This document shows, piece after piece, positions 46,099 through 57,181 of a stretch of 64,000 nt of DNA. Positions within the stretch are counted from its first letter, which is position 1. Every line of letters starts with the position of its first letter. The notes under the pieces were generated by a model. The model was not told the origin of the DNA, did no database searches, and was given only the letters and a program-made list of their open reading frames with translations. Origin of the DNA: Lichtheimia corymbifera B2541 (lineage: Eukaryota; Mucoromycota; Mucoromycetes; Mucorales; Lichtheimiaceae); contig JNEU01001043.1 of assembly GCA_000697475.1 (NCBI GenBank), positions 1 to 64,000 of the forward strand. The letters run 5' to 3'. A program made the position numbers and the translations under genes.

Positions 46099-47552
46099 TC
46101 ACTCCTTACAAAAACATCTATATATCTCGCCCATATTTTTAGCTGTCAGTAGATTACATTGACGTACACGATCGCTTTTGTATCTTGATATCATCTCCTT
46201 TTCATAGTCTTTTTTGATACTGACACGATTAGGATCGGTAAATAACTTTAGAAGCTCAGTTACAAAGAGCTGCCAAACCTCGTTTGGGTCGGTTTTCCTT
46301 GGGATATCGATTTGGAATATGCCAAGTACACCGTATACATAGTCAACTGGATCCATGCATTGCCTTGGAGATTCTGCGAATGCGTCGAATAAACTAGAAT
46401 AGCCGCCTAGAGTAGAGCGATAAGGAGTATGGTGATGGCAGTGATTCCGAGACCAATTGATTTCTGAAGTAGTTGACCCTCCAAATCCCATTTCAGCTAT
46501 ATCGTCGATTCCTTCGCTATCGTCTACATAAGGAACCAAGCTGGTTGATGTTTGAAACGATATACTATGTATTGTCACGTTGATTAGCTCACCTTCTTCG
46601 TCTGATAATCTTTCATCCATCGTCCATTCATAGTCATTCATCATCTCTTCATAAGCAAACCAGCCATCGCTGGTCAAGTCATCAAGTTCATGAATACTCA
46701 ATATGACATTGTCGGATAATTCAGTGAATGTTTCGGGATAAATAGGACTTCAACAGGTAACACCGCCTCTTGCCATGTCCAAACACGTTTCCACCAGCTA
46801 CATTGATAGAACGTGTCTATAACAAGTTGATGTGCCTCCTTGAGGAAATCCTTTGTCCATCTTGAATGACGAGTTTGAAAGGACCCACGCGGCATCCTGC
46901 GCATCACCGACCTGATTCGGGTTATCAATTCAGGCTCACAATCGACCATAGCATAGCATAGATAGCAACAGGCATAAATATCGCCCATAATCCCCAAAGG
47001 TGTATCACTGCGTGCACAAAGCACATCGATCCACCAATAGCTGTCAGGATAATTGTCTAGCAGTGTAAGCAATGCATTGCGTTTCTCAGGTCGCATCGAA
47101 ACTGGTTCAGCTGGGTCACCGTTTTCGTCATCCACATAGTCGCCAACTTCTTCCCAGAGGTGTCGATTGACCTTTGAGGTACCCCAGAGATGCGATAGGG
47201 CATAATGAGGTAATAAGCAATTCTCATCCTCGTCCAGCATTTGTATGATTCGCTCTCGATGATATGAATCACTGGCAGGTTTTACCAGTCTCATCTTGTT
47301 TCCATCGTCTGGTACATAAAGTAACAAAAAATTGGGGTGATCTAATAACCCGATTCCTCGTTGATATCGGCGCAACAAGGCATCTCTCTATACACGAAAT
47401 TAGGGCCATATCATTCTTGGACCTGGCATATATATACACGTCTGCATACATACTCTGGCTTGCTTGGTCTCGATGGATTCTTCTTCTTCGCTGGTGGATT
47501 CATCATCGCTGATGTTTTCGTCATCTGATGTGGTGGATTCATCGTATGTCAT
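46099..47552 (-). pseudogene. HET-like gene, copy G, with acidic N-terminal exon and one frameshift
   Basis: Exon 1 (47552-47454) encodes 33 residues rich in Ser, Thr, Asp and Glu (MTYDESTTSDDENISDDEST...). A 66-nt intron (gtatgt...gtatag) leads in phase to RDALLRRYQRGIGLLDHPNF at 47387. Motifs: HYALSHLWG, WWIDVLCARSDTPL with IMGDIYACC, WWKRVWTWQEAVLP, then CMDPVDYVYGVLG and IDIPRKTDP in the last part. After VEVLFI, near 46737, the frame shifts: the expected ETFTELSDNV continues one base over, where copy F reads ILMAETL. One missing base in the run atcccgaaac explains it. Everything else is sound, so this is either a very recent pseudogene or a base error. The usual second intron is not evident. 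Confidence 0.75.
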
Positions 47553-47989
47553 TTTGACAGTTTCAAAAGGGAAAAAGGGGTGGGGATAATATGACACGGT
47601 TGCTCCTTGATTTTTTCTCCTCCACGCTGGGCGTATATACTTTCTGTGTTACATGTTATAATGCTGTCAGCTGCAAGGAGGAGGTGCAAGATTTGATTTG
47701 GGGATGTTGGCTCAGATTATGTACATAGCCTTAGTTTAAGTGCAATCATACAAGTATTCAGTATTGGTATGAGGATATCCCAACAGTGATTATGTCTTGT
47801 CTTGAAGGTGAAGCTTCATTTTGCGATAGATGTATGATAATGGTACTCGCAAGATTTACTAACCGTAACCTCTCTCCGTGTTTACTATGTAACGTCACAC
47901 AACATGAATTGCTACGGATCTCGAATGAAAAAGGCAATAGCATTTTTACCGGCTGTCATTTACTGCCAAGGATATTCCAGCTGTAGTCT
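47553..47989. other. Upstream region of HET copy G
   Basis: Expected to contain the copy G promoter, just above 47552; gaaaagggg/aaaagggg runs occur there. No recognisable gene; a plus-strand frame at 47786-47986 (66 codons) has no motif. Confidence 0.3.
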
Positions 47990-49560
47990 TATGTGCGTTG
48001 ATCCATCGACATAGAATTTCTTTCTTCGAATGCATTCTGAATCTTATTTGCTTCATCACATGGATAACCAAAAGCGAGGACAGCTATAATCTTCACTATA
48101 GATTAGGATCAAGGATTAACACCATCCATCATCACCTTTATTCATTTCTTCCAAGTTCCATATTTCTAGCTCACGACTATTGTAAACACCTCTATTCTCA
48201 TCCTTCCTCATATCTAAAAACTGCATCTTCCAAAAGATCCTAATCCAATAACAAGGTAACCATATGATCCAAATCCTGCAGGATAAAATAAACAATTGAT
48301 TTATTGAGTGGATGATGTTGCCATGTTGTATACGTGGTGTTGTGGCCAAGTTAATTAGAGCACCTTGGAGTTTGTATACGCAAAGGATATCTGCAGTAGT
48401 CATAGTATCGGTTTCCCAGCTATGTGTCCAGGCAATGGAAAGTAGGCGGTGATTGGGTCCCTCGATTAAGGTGTAGCGTATCATCCAGTCTTGAAGCGTC
48501 TCATTCCAACATAATCCAATCTCATCTCCATTTTCTCCATCTTCAAACGATGAAACGCCTGCTGGCAAAAGGTTGACCAAGTTGGTATTCAGGATTCGAA
48601 AAAGTCGCAAGGATCATCAATCCATGTGTTCCACTAGTGGCCGACAATTCCTCCACTCCTTGATACAATGCAAGACCGTATGGTTTCCACGAGAAAGACT
48701 TTCTGATCCAGGTATGCTTGGCATGATCTAATAGTAATAGTGTGGGCTGATGTCGAAAGAGCAATATGGATTGATCAAGTGGGGATGCGGTTGAATGTAG
48801 TTCGTCCAAACACCTTTTCAGTTGCCATCGAATAGTATGCTGAGTAAGCTGTGATCAAGTACCAGGGTCCTCTCGCGTATTCCAACACATGTTGATAAGG
48901 CACCATCATCCGCACAATAAATGGAATCGTGCCGTGTAGCTTCCCTACATGATGAAAAAGTCAATCATCTCCCCTTCCGTAGCAACGTATCACCCAATCA
49001 ACTTGTTACCTGGATACGCAACACCAAAGATTGTATAAATGATGCTCTATCCAATCCACGATTCGAGACTTTGAGCTGCAGCATAATCACGTAAGAGACC
49101 ATTTCAATCACAATAGGCCACCCATTATCCTTACCTTGTATGATGGCTTGACACGGGGTGTCATGGAAAGATGATGATGGTGATCGATGCATAGAACACT
49201 TGTTGTGTAATGAGAAAGCTGCTGCATATCGTCTTTGGCGTGTTGTAGTACAACGACAGGAAAGGAAGACCTCTTGGAAACCAGTTGTTATAGATCAACA
49301 GCGTTGAATGTAGAGCAAGAACACAATCGTTGGTTGCCTTCGTTTACTCGTTGCTGGATCGTTGGCAGTGAGCTGTGTCATGTCGGGGGAAGTGGTTGAG
49401 AATGGCAGTGTGTAGTGGGTACCCCCATTTAGTCAAAGACAATCGGATCAAGACAAGTGTGGGATCGACATGATGGGTTGAAGCAGGACAATTGTTTGCA
49501 AGTGGTAGTTGTAGTTGAATGGGCAGCAGCTGAAATTGGGAAGAAAGACAATGAACTGGG
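47990..49560 (-). pseudogene. Interleaved-family block 6
   Basis: Minus-strand exons read down from about 49.3 kb. FSLHNKCSMHRSPSSSFHDT (49.2 kb) ends at a caag|gtaagg donor. Then come MATEKV with DELHSTASPLDQSILLFRHQ (48.8 kb), SFSWKPYGLALYQGVEELS (48.7 kb), and a long frame NTNLVNLLPAGVSSFEDGEN...DEIGLCWNETLQDWMIRYTL (48.6-48.4 kb). The exons above 48.78 kb parallel block 5 at 43.1-43.9 kb with about 85 percent similarity by eye. A frame change at about 48600 (ILATFSNPEY against ILNTNLVN) suggests damage. No domain is recognised. Confidence 0.4.
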
Positions 49561-49621
49561 AGCAGAAGAAGTGTAAATTAAATAGGTCAGGCACTGTCAG
49601 ACTACTTCACGAACACTGAAA

Positions 49622-50655
49622 TTAATGCATGACCTTGGGATTGCCTCTCTCGACTCTCAAACTTTCACACAAGATGCTCTTGGACATGCTGATCAACTTT
49701 GTCTTAACACAGAACCCATGCTTCATTTGAAAATTTCGAAAGGGAGAGCATAATGTGGGATTTACTATGACCGACGGAAATCGGGTGTCCGCCCGGATTC
49801 ATGATTTATCGAATTAGTATAAAGTAACTTGAGATTGCCCACCTCGAACTTAAAACTTGGTATGATGGTTCTCTGAGACTTGCTGATCAACTCCATTCAT
49901 TTAAAAACCGTAGGTTTCATTATGATGTTTTGTCAATCCGGCGGTCCAAATATAGGAGAGACAATGGACGTACGGAACGCAAGTAGGGTGTATAGTGCAC
50001 CCCCCCGCCGTTGCCCACCTCCATCGTCAAACTTGGTCAGACGGTGGGCTTCAACATGCTGATCAACTCCATTCATATTAAAGTCCGAGGCTTTATTGTG
50101 AGATTAAAAATGGAGGCGTCCGACAATGAAAGGACGGGAATATACGTAGGTTGGACGGCCCCATGACACGAGATTCCCTTTCTCAAAGATGAAACTTTCA
50201 CACATGGTGCTCGCTGGCATGCTGATCAATTTCTTTCTCATAAAGACCTCATACTTCATTTAAGAATTTTGAATGGGAGGGTATAATGCGGGATTTACTA
50301 TGATGGACGTAAATTCCGTACCCGTCGGAAATCATGAAATGTCGATTAGTATGCAATACCTTGGGGTTCCCCATTTTCAACATGAAACTTGGTAAGAAGG
50401 TTCTCTAAGTCATGCTGATCAATTCCATTCATTTAAAAACCATATGCTTCATTATGAGAACTTTAAATTCGAACGGCCCAAATATAAGGGAGACGATGGA
50501 TAGGCGGGAACGTTCCCGAGATTGCCCATCTCCATCTTGAAACTTGCACACATGGTGCAGTCGACCATGACCAGTATTTTTGTTCTCATAAAGACCCTAC
50601 GCTTCATTATGACATTTTGAATGGGAGCGTATAATGTAGGAGAGAGAATATGAAA
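49622..50655. repeat. Higher-order satellite: two rounds of three ~175-bp monomers
   Basis: Six diverged monomers share a core gctgatcaa followed about 30 bp later by a ttcatt(at)ga-like string. The core occurs at 49688, 49882, 50058, 50221 and 50414, and in changed form near 50566. Monomers 1 and 4 share ggatttactatga; monomers 2 and 5 share ccattcatttaaaaacc and ccaaatata. Monomer 1 to 4 and 2 to 5 are both about 532 bp, so the larger unit is a trimer. No coding potential was seen. It sits between blocks 6 and 7. Confidence 0.8.
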
Positions 50656-50959
50656 GAATGAGGACATGCCGCTTTACAAGTCTTTTTCTCAAGCGTCTTT
50701 TTTGTGTTGGCATCAAAATACGGATCTACGTTTTGGCATTGGTGTAAAGGATAATAGCAGGATGTTGATAATAGTAATGGCACATCCGATCTTTATCTTA
50801 TATGTACTATTGGTCAATTTGTTGGGAGATACTTCTTCCCACTTTCCAAATAAAACCACCATCTGGATCAGAAGTATTGTATCGTGTAGTTTTAATGCAC
50901 TAGGTGCAGCTGCAGATCAATAGGTACGACATCATCACACTGAGCGTGAACATAAATTC

Positions 50960-52480
50960 TCTTGGAAGAATGCAAATGTATATATGACCCATCATACATC
51001 ATAGCATCCAAATCCAACTCTCTAGTACCACCAAAGCAACATCCCATCCAAGACCATCATAGCTCTTCTACTCGTTTATGTATTGAGCGTGTCATTTTGT
51101 TGACGATGATGGCACGTGACCCAAAAACTGTGTCTTCTCCTCTGGTAACAATGACCCCAATCCCAGTCTCCATTGTCGATTGCTCCCTACACCAAGTCCA
51201 TCTTGTACTGCCCTCAATCAATCCGTTGTATGTCCAACAATGATAACCATCCCCTCCAAAAAAACAACAACCACATGGCCCACATCGTCCAGCATATGTG
51301 ATACAGTTACTTCATTGTTGTACTTCAAATTATATAATCATATGCAAATTTCCCACTAGCTCGCGTTGCTCCTCATACCCCTCGGTGGTGGCCCATTGTT
51401 GTGGCCCGTTGGTATACACAGCATCGTAAAAGTGATCAAAGATGCATTCTGTTGATCTGGGATAGCACCTATCAAAGGACTTGTCAGACACCACAGGGCA
51501 AATGCAGTCGGTATCCCATCATCCCAAATCCCAAATCCTTCGCAACCAACCTTGTAGATGTTCCTCCGCTGCAAATCCTTGATAATCCTTGAATCCCAAC
51601 GGCAGTGCAAGTGCTTTGATCTAACCAACTTAATCAATGAGTCGTGCCTTTTTCTTTGTCAACCCACCACGCCATTTTACCTTTACCGATGTAGGCATCG
51701 TCATCAAAGAGAACCAGATGCGCTGCTGTATAAGGCCATATCAATTGTTTCTTGCCAAGGGATGATGATGATAAATCCATGGTATCACATTGTCGGTATA
51801 TGGGATCAAGCACTCATATGACAAAGCTTGCCGTAGGATATATTCCTGGTCGATCAGAATGCAGCATCGATCGCCACCCCAATATCGCATTCGAAAACGT
51901 GCGTGCCAATGTCTGTGCTGTATGCTGAATACGTCGTACACTCCAAGGTGATCATAACCATCCTTTGATTGCCTGCACACAGCTTTTACGTAAGCCATCG
52001 CATATCAACCCATCCCTTCGTTCTTTTTTACCTTGATGCAACGTAAACACGTCTTGTATACAGAAGCGCTCATTCATTCTTGATGAACAATAAAGGAATC
52101 CATGATATGAGTTGGTATATAGGATAACTATGCTTGGGACAGCCGTTAGCATATGATGTCAATATCTAAAGAGAGACCAATCTCACCCTCAGAAATAGAT
52201 CTTCAATCGCACCAATCCAAAGCTGAATCCAGTGGTTGTCCCTTTGAGCAATGTGTAGCCGCAATGCAGTGTGCCATTTGGAAGGAAGAAAAAGTAGCGA
52301 TGCTGGCGTGTGTCAAGAACGGTGCCAAAAAGAAAGGGAGGAGTCGACACGCCCAACGTTGGTTGCACCCCCGACTTTATGCAGCTACTTGAATCACGTG
52401 CTGCCACCCATATCCAGATAAGCAGATCATCCATGTTCCCAATTGTAAAGAGCACCAATAAAAATACCACTTTGAGAAAA
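50960..52480 (-). pseudogene. Interleaved-family block 7
   Basis: Minus-strand pieces: a hydrophobic entry FLKVVFLLVLFTIGNMDDLL (52.45 kb), which looks like a signal peptide; YFFFLPNGTLHCGYTLLKGT (52.25 kb); and RWDSRIIKDLQRRNIYKVGC with GIWDDGIPTAFALWCLTSPL (51.6-51.45 kb), matching block 4. Plus-strand ttacctt donors at about 52029 and 51678 mark exon ends. The piece at 52189-52521 overlaps the end of HET copy E by 16 bp. Continuity of the frame was not established. Confidence 0.35.
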
Positions 52481-52505
52481 CCGTATTTGATCCTTGCAGT
52501 CATCT

Positions 52506-53893
52506 TTAAAGACGTCTCCATACAACCAAATCTTTGTATATATCAGCCATGTTTTTAGCCTTCCGTAGATTGATTTGGAACGCATGATCATTGATGACAG
52601 GAATTCCTTTTGGGTTGTGCTGCAGATCCTTCATATAATTCTCAAGTTCAGACAAGAAAAGCTGCCAAACTGTATCAGGATCAGACATCCTTGGGATTTT
52701 GATCTGAAATATGCCAAGCACGCCATAGACATAGTCCACAGGATCCATGCATCGTCGAGGAGACTCACTCAATGACGCGAGCAGGCCAAAAAAGTAATCA
52801 ATGCGCACATTGGTCTCCATGGTACGTAACCGGTTGAAGCTTGTAGCCCTATTGATCTCCTCAAAACAAGTGGATATACGCTCTGATGCAGCATTCCCTA
52901 TCGCACACATAGATTAGCAATGTTGTTGGACATCCTTCTTATATATAACGTACCACCATATTCACTATGGATATCATGCCATATGGTTACCGCCCCTTCA
53001 AAGTTGTAAACCAGTTTATCCACTACTATTGTGTTGCTGCGAGATACATGCGTCGCTGTTTCAGACAATAGTCGTACACCTCCAAAAGGAAGAGCCATCT
53101 CCTGCCAAGTCCATACACGTTTCCACCATTCACTTTGTGTCAGTGTATATAATAGATCAATGAGTTGAGGGTATTTTTCATCGTAAAGCTCCTTGTAGGA
53201 GTGGTAGTATTGCTGACTTTGGGTGCCTCTCTGCGATTTCAAATGCGGGAAATCTTTTCTAGCATCCTTCATCGTGTTGAGTTGCGGTATTAAAGTAGGT
53301 GGACAATCCACCATGGCAATACATCGAATGGAACAAGAATAAATGTCACCCATGATATCCAAGGGTGTATCCGAACGTGCACACAAGACATCAATCCACC
53401 AATAGCTGTCGGGATAATGCCTGAGAAGTCGAAGTAATGTATCACGTTTTTCGGGTCGCATCGAAACAGGAGCAGCAGGTTGTCCGTTTTCATCATCCAC
53501 ATACTTGCTGATATCGTACCACAAATGGCGGTTGTTTTCTGAAACGCCCCAAAGATGTGACAAGGCAAAATAAAATGATGGAATGCGTGTTGCCTCGTTG
53601 GCCTTTTTCATCATGCGTCTAAGATGATGTGGATCGCTCACAGGACGTATGATCTTCATTTTGGCTCCATTTGCTGGCACATAGAGCAATAAAAAGTGTT
53701 CATTTGCCAATAGCGCCCCAAGGCCTTTTTCTAGAAACTGTCTGCTGTGTCTACGCGCATGGCTCTCTGGGTTTGTTTTCTTTATCTTTATCTGATACAA
53801 AAACATGAATATGTATAGATCACAATGTATGGCGTTTACTACGAAGAGGGATACCTTGTAAGGGTCGTCGTATTCTTCACTATTGACTGTCAT
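52506..53893 (-). CDS. HET-like protein, copy E (apparently intact)
   Basis: Three exons: 53893-53855 (MTVNSEEYDDPYK), 53791-52954 and 52897-52506. Introns are 63 nt (gtatcc...tatcag) and 56 nt (gtacgt...gcgatag, with a tgctaatc branch site). Phases fit, giving 422 residues. Motifs: FYFALSHLWG (86-95), WWIDVLCARSDTPL (144-157) with IMGDIYSCS, WWKRVWTWQEMALP (235-248), CMDPVDYVYGVLG (342-354) and IFQIKIPRMSDP. The C-terminal tail LRKAKNMADIYKDL is shared with copies B and D. It is the cleanest reference copy for the family's three-exon structure. Intron 1 is a multiple of three and has no stop, so its retention would add 21 mostly hydrophobic residues. Function as a recognition or death protein is inference from the HET similarity. 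Confidence 0.82.
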
Positions 53894-54169
53894 ATCGAAA
53901 ATGGGGAAAGAAAAGGAGTGAGAATGGAAAAGTGCGAGCTTTGTACATATAGTTCAGTCGGGGTGTAATCTTTGTATGACACTCAAGGTGACACCTCTGT
54001 TATAAAAATGGCAACGCGTTGATGGAAATATGCACACCTCCCTGATACTTCTCATCCGTTGTATCGTGCATACAATCTACCGTTTGGGTGTCATAAAAGA
54101 ACACTATTTCATCCTTTCTCGATTCCAGATAAGTCAATGGATAGCGTAAGTTTCAGGTACCGGCTAACG

Positions 54170-56560
54170 CTCCCTATGATATTTTTCTCCCAATCAACTT
54201 GGTAGCCATAATATAAAATCCCCCAATATCCCAGTTCTCATACAGCCAGCCCGTTGCTCGGCCTAACAATGATAACCATCCGAAAATCAACCATGTCAAC
54301 CACATCACCAAAAACCATTTTGTGAAAAAGTTTTCATTTTGGGTTCCTCGAGAAGTTTTCATTAAACAAAAGGGTGATGCAGCTATTTCTACTCCATGTC
54401 TCTGTGTCCTTGTACGTTGGACCATTGCAGCCCCCTGCTATTGAAATTGAGCACCGGGATCGTATCAGTTTGCAACATCCAAGATATAGCATACCAAGAG
54501 TTACAGTAGTCGTAAACACCATAAGCTAAATTCAGTCGATACCGAGATCCTTCTCCTCCAATCCAGTTTCTTGTTCCTCAAGCAGAGATCCTTGTCACAT
54601 AGGGTCATGGTGGCGATATCATAAAAAGCCAAAGATACACTCGTTTTGTCACAGATTCTTGAACCATTCCAAGGTGCTTTTCTTATCCACCGCATATAAT
54701 CCCCAGATAGCCATCCATGAAACCCCAAGACAGGTATACTTTGAAAATGGTGTCGTGGTGATCATAATGTATCAGCTGGGGGGGTGGTGGGATGAAATGG
54801 ATGCCGTGTGATGGAATACGGATTATAATCCATATCGCAAGGTGTGAGGTTGCACGACAATGAAAGTTGATAAGCATAGCGAGGTCGTCATCGTCTCAGT
54901 TGATGATTGTTGCTCCGTCATCCAACAGTTCATTGTTGCTGCATGTATTCAATGTCCAAATTCTTCTCGCTGGTGCCTGATGCTCATTGTTGATATCTTC
55001 GTCATACAGTTCTCCATCCAGACGCTGCTTTTCCTCATCCAATAACCAGTTGACCAATCGCAAGTATAGCTGCTGTGATAATCCAGGTCATGCAATCCTC
55101 AAGCTTCGATCAATTCCAGTCGTTTGGTAGCCGAAGCAATCCATGGTGCAGCTGCTTGAACCTCAACAATCAACAGCGATTCGTGGAGCGGATTACTCTT
55201 GAGTGACATGGTGTTTGGCTGATTCAGTGTTCGGATGTCTACAATAGTTGTCCTTTGGCACCGCATGTTGTAGCTCGAAACGAACGTTGATAGCTTGTTG
55301 TGGTCTATAGTCATAGCCTTGATGTTGATGACAATGCGCAGCTTCGCTAAACAATCAACATGTCAACCACCATCCTCATCGCACATATCAGGCCCATCCT
55401 CCCTTTACCTTCAAATACTGTGGATCATGTTTATACAAATGACAAGAGACTGGTGTACACGATGTCTAATGCGTGGGACGTGCCAGGTTGTTGAGAATCC
55501 AAAAGTGAATGATAATGCAACGCTGAGAATATGACGGGCAACGTATGCTGAAATTGTTGAAGAATGCATATCAAAGCTGCTGCATATAACAATGAACACG
55601 TGTTTCTAATACCATGCAGAGGATCGCATCACTCACCAGTTGTCGACAATGATATCAAAGAAGTGTACTGTCTTCAAAGTCGCCGATCCTTCGTTTGGGG
55701 TGATCACCGGTTGGCAAGACAGGATGGGGCCATGTACGCGTTGTCATGCAAAGAAGTAGTGGAGTAGTGTCATTGTGTAGTTGAAGGATCCATGTTGATG
55801 AGAGTCGATAGCCATGGCTGTGATGGGTTGCTCCATGCTGGTAGTCGTGGGTGGGTGGGTGGGTGTGGGACGTGTTTTCCAGGAAGGAAGAGAACGCGTG
55901 CCTTGTTCGGAATTTCACTCGATTTATGCAGCCATTCGCAACATGGCCAATTGTTGAAGAGCCTCGTTAATCCCATCACCACAAGATCACATAACAGATA
56001 CGTAAATGAAGATTGTATTGATCATTAAAAGGCAACTACTCATTCATCTTGATATTGGGAAAGGAGAGGGGACTGACTTTAGATAGTGTACGGCTGCTAT
56101 AAAGATTCTTGGGATTGACACCTTGATACCGGCTGCATGAACAGGCCCACATGGCATTGGACGTCAGACCGAGTGTAACTTTTTCTATACCTTATATCCA
56201 CTATTGTTATTCAACATAAAGATACAATGTGCATCATATATGGTAGCTTACCTTGTTCCTGAGAGCTGGGTTGTAAAGGTAGTAGTAAAACTCCATGGAA
56301 GAAAGACACCCGATGCTGACCACCCGCTTGAGACACGACTGTTAGCTCCAAGTGCATCGTGGGTTCAAAGAACAAAAGATATCCTGCGGTTGACGTTTGT
56401 AGTACGGTCATCCATTTTGCCTAGCAACCATCATACAGCTTGTGATGAAAGAACATCACACCCATGCAAGTTCTATTTAAAAGAGATGATGATGATAAAT
56501 AACCTGTTGTTGCTGCAGCCACAACATCCATTCCCATCCATTATACTTTGTATTTTAGCC
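54170..56560 (-). pseudogene. Interleaved-family block 8
   Basis: The best piece is the minus-strand frame 55314-55099: FVSSYNMRCQRTTIVDIRTL ... AAAPWIASATKRLELIEA. It contains both the FVSSYxMRCQ signature seen at 20.9 kb in block 2 and the WIxSAT module. Plus-strand ttaccttc/ttacctt donors near 55406 and 56250 mark further exons. Other frames (54425-54174, 56411-56211) show no match. The block is probably a remnant; orientation is the same as all other blocks. Confidence 0.35.
55849..55869 (+). other. Potential G-quadruplex (five GGG runs)
   Basis: GGG runs at 55849, 55853, 55857, 55861 and 55867 are separated by single T residues, except the last gap (TGT). Such short loops favour a stable parallel G-quadruplex. 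It lies within block 8 on the strand opposite to its inferred transcription. Confidence 0.7.
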
Positions 56561-57181
56561 CATTGACGGCGTTTCATGATGCCGAATGATCCGCAGCAGT
56601 GATGTTCATCACCAACTACAGGTAAACCTCATGATGAGTAAATGCTGTAGTTGCCAATCTTGTCCATTTTACCTTTTGACATGCCATATCTTGATCCCAA
56701 TGAATCTAACAACAATAGCTTCAGAGCATGAGTCCAGCTTTAAGCCTGATGTCTCAAGTTAGCATACCATCGCCATCATACTCTCCATATCATTGCACTC
56801 TACACCTACATGATCCAATACGCAACATCCTTTGCCCCACATGCACAACGAGCGAAAATGCCAGGCCATCATTCGTTGCTCTGGAAAAGCAATAGCATGT
56901 TAATTATAACTATACATAGAGAAAGCAAAATAAACACATACCCAGTACGTTCACCCGATTGCTTATGACGCGGGATCGAGTTGGATCGTCTACGATGGGC
57001 GCAACATTGTCAATGAGAAAACGAAAAAGGGAGGTGGTGGTCAATGCAATGTATGTTGCTTCCCGTGGTGTAGTAAAAGAAGAACATATCATGCAGCCCA
57101 CATTGTCAGTTGTGGTCATTTATACGTTCGTTCCCCCCTCTCCCTCTCTCTCTCTCTCTTTTCTCACACGAAACGCCAACC
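56561..57181. promoter_or_regulatory. Upstream region of the F-box gene at 57.2 kb
   Basis: No coding frame with a motif. The final 50 bases before the ATG at 57182 hold a C/T-rich tract (57131-57163), common near transcription starts in fungal genes. The remaining sequence has no recognisable site. Confidence 0.35.
57131..57163 (+). repeat. CT-rich simple tract just upstream of a start codon
   Basis: A pyrimidine-only run dominated by CT dinucleotides, ending 18 bases before the ATG of the F-box/LRR gene. In fungi such tracts often mark the transcription start region. Confidence 0.7.
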
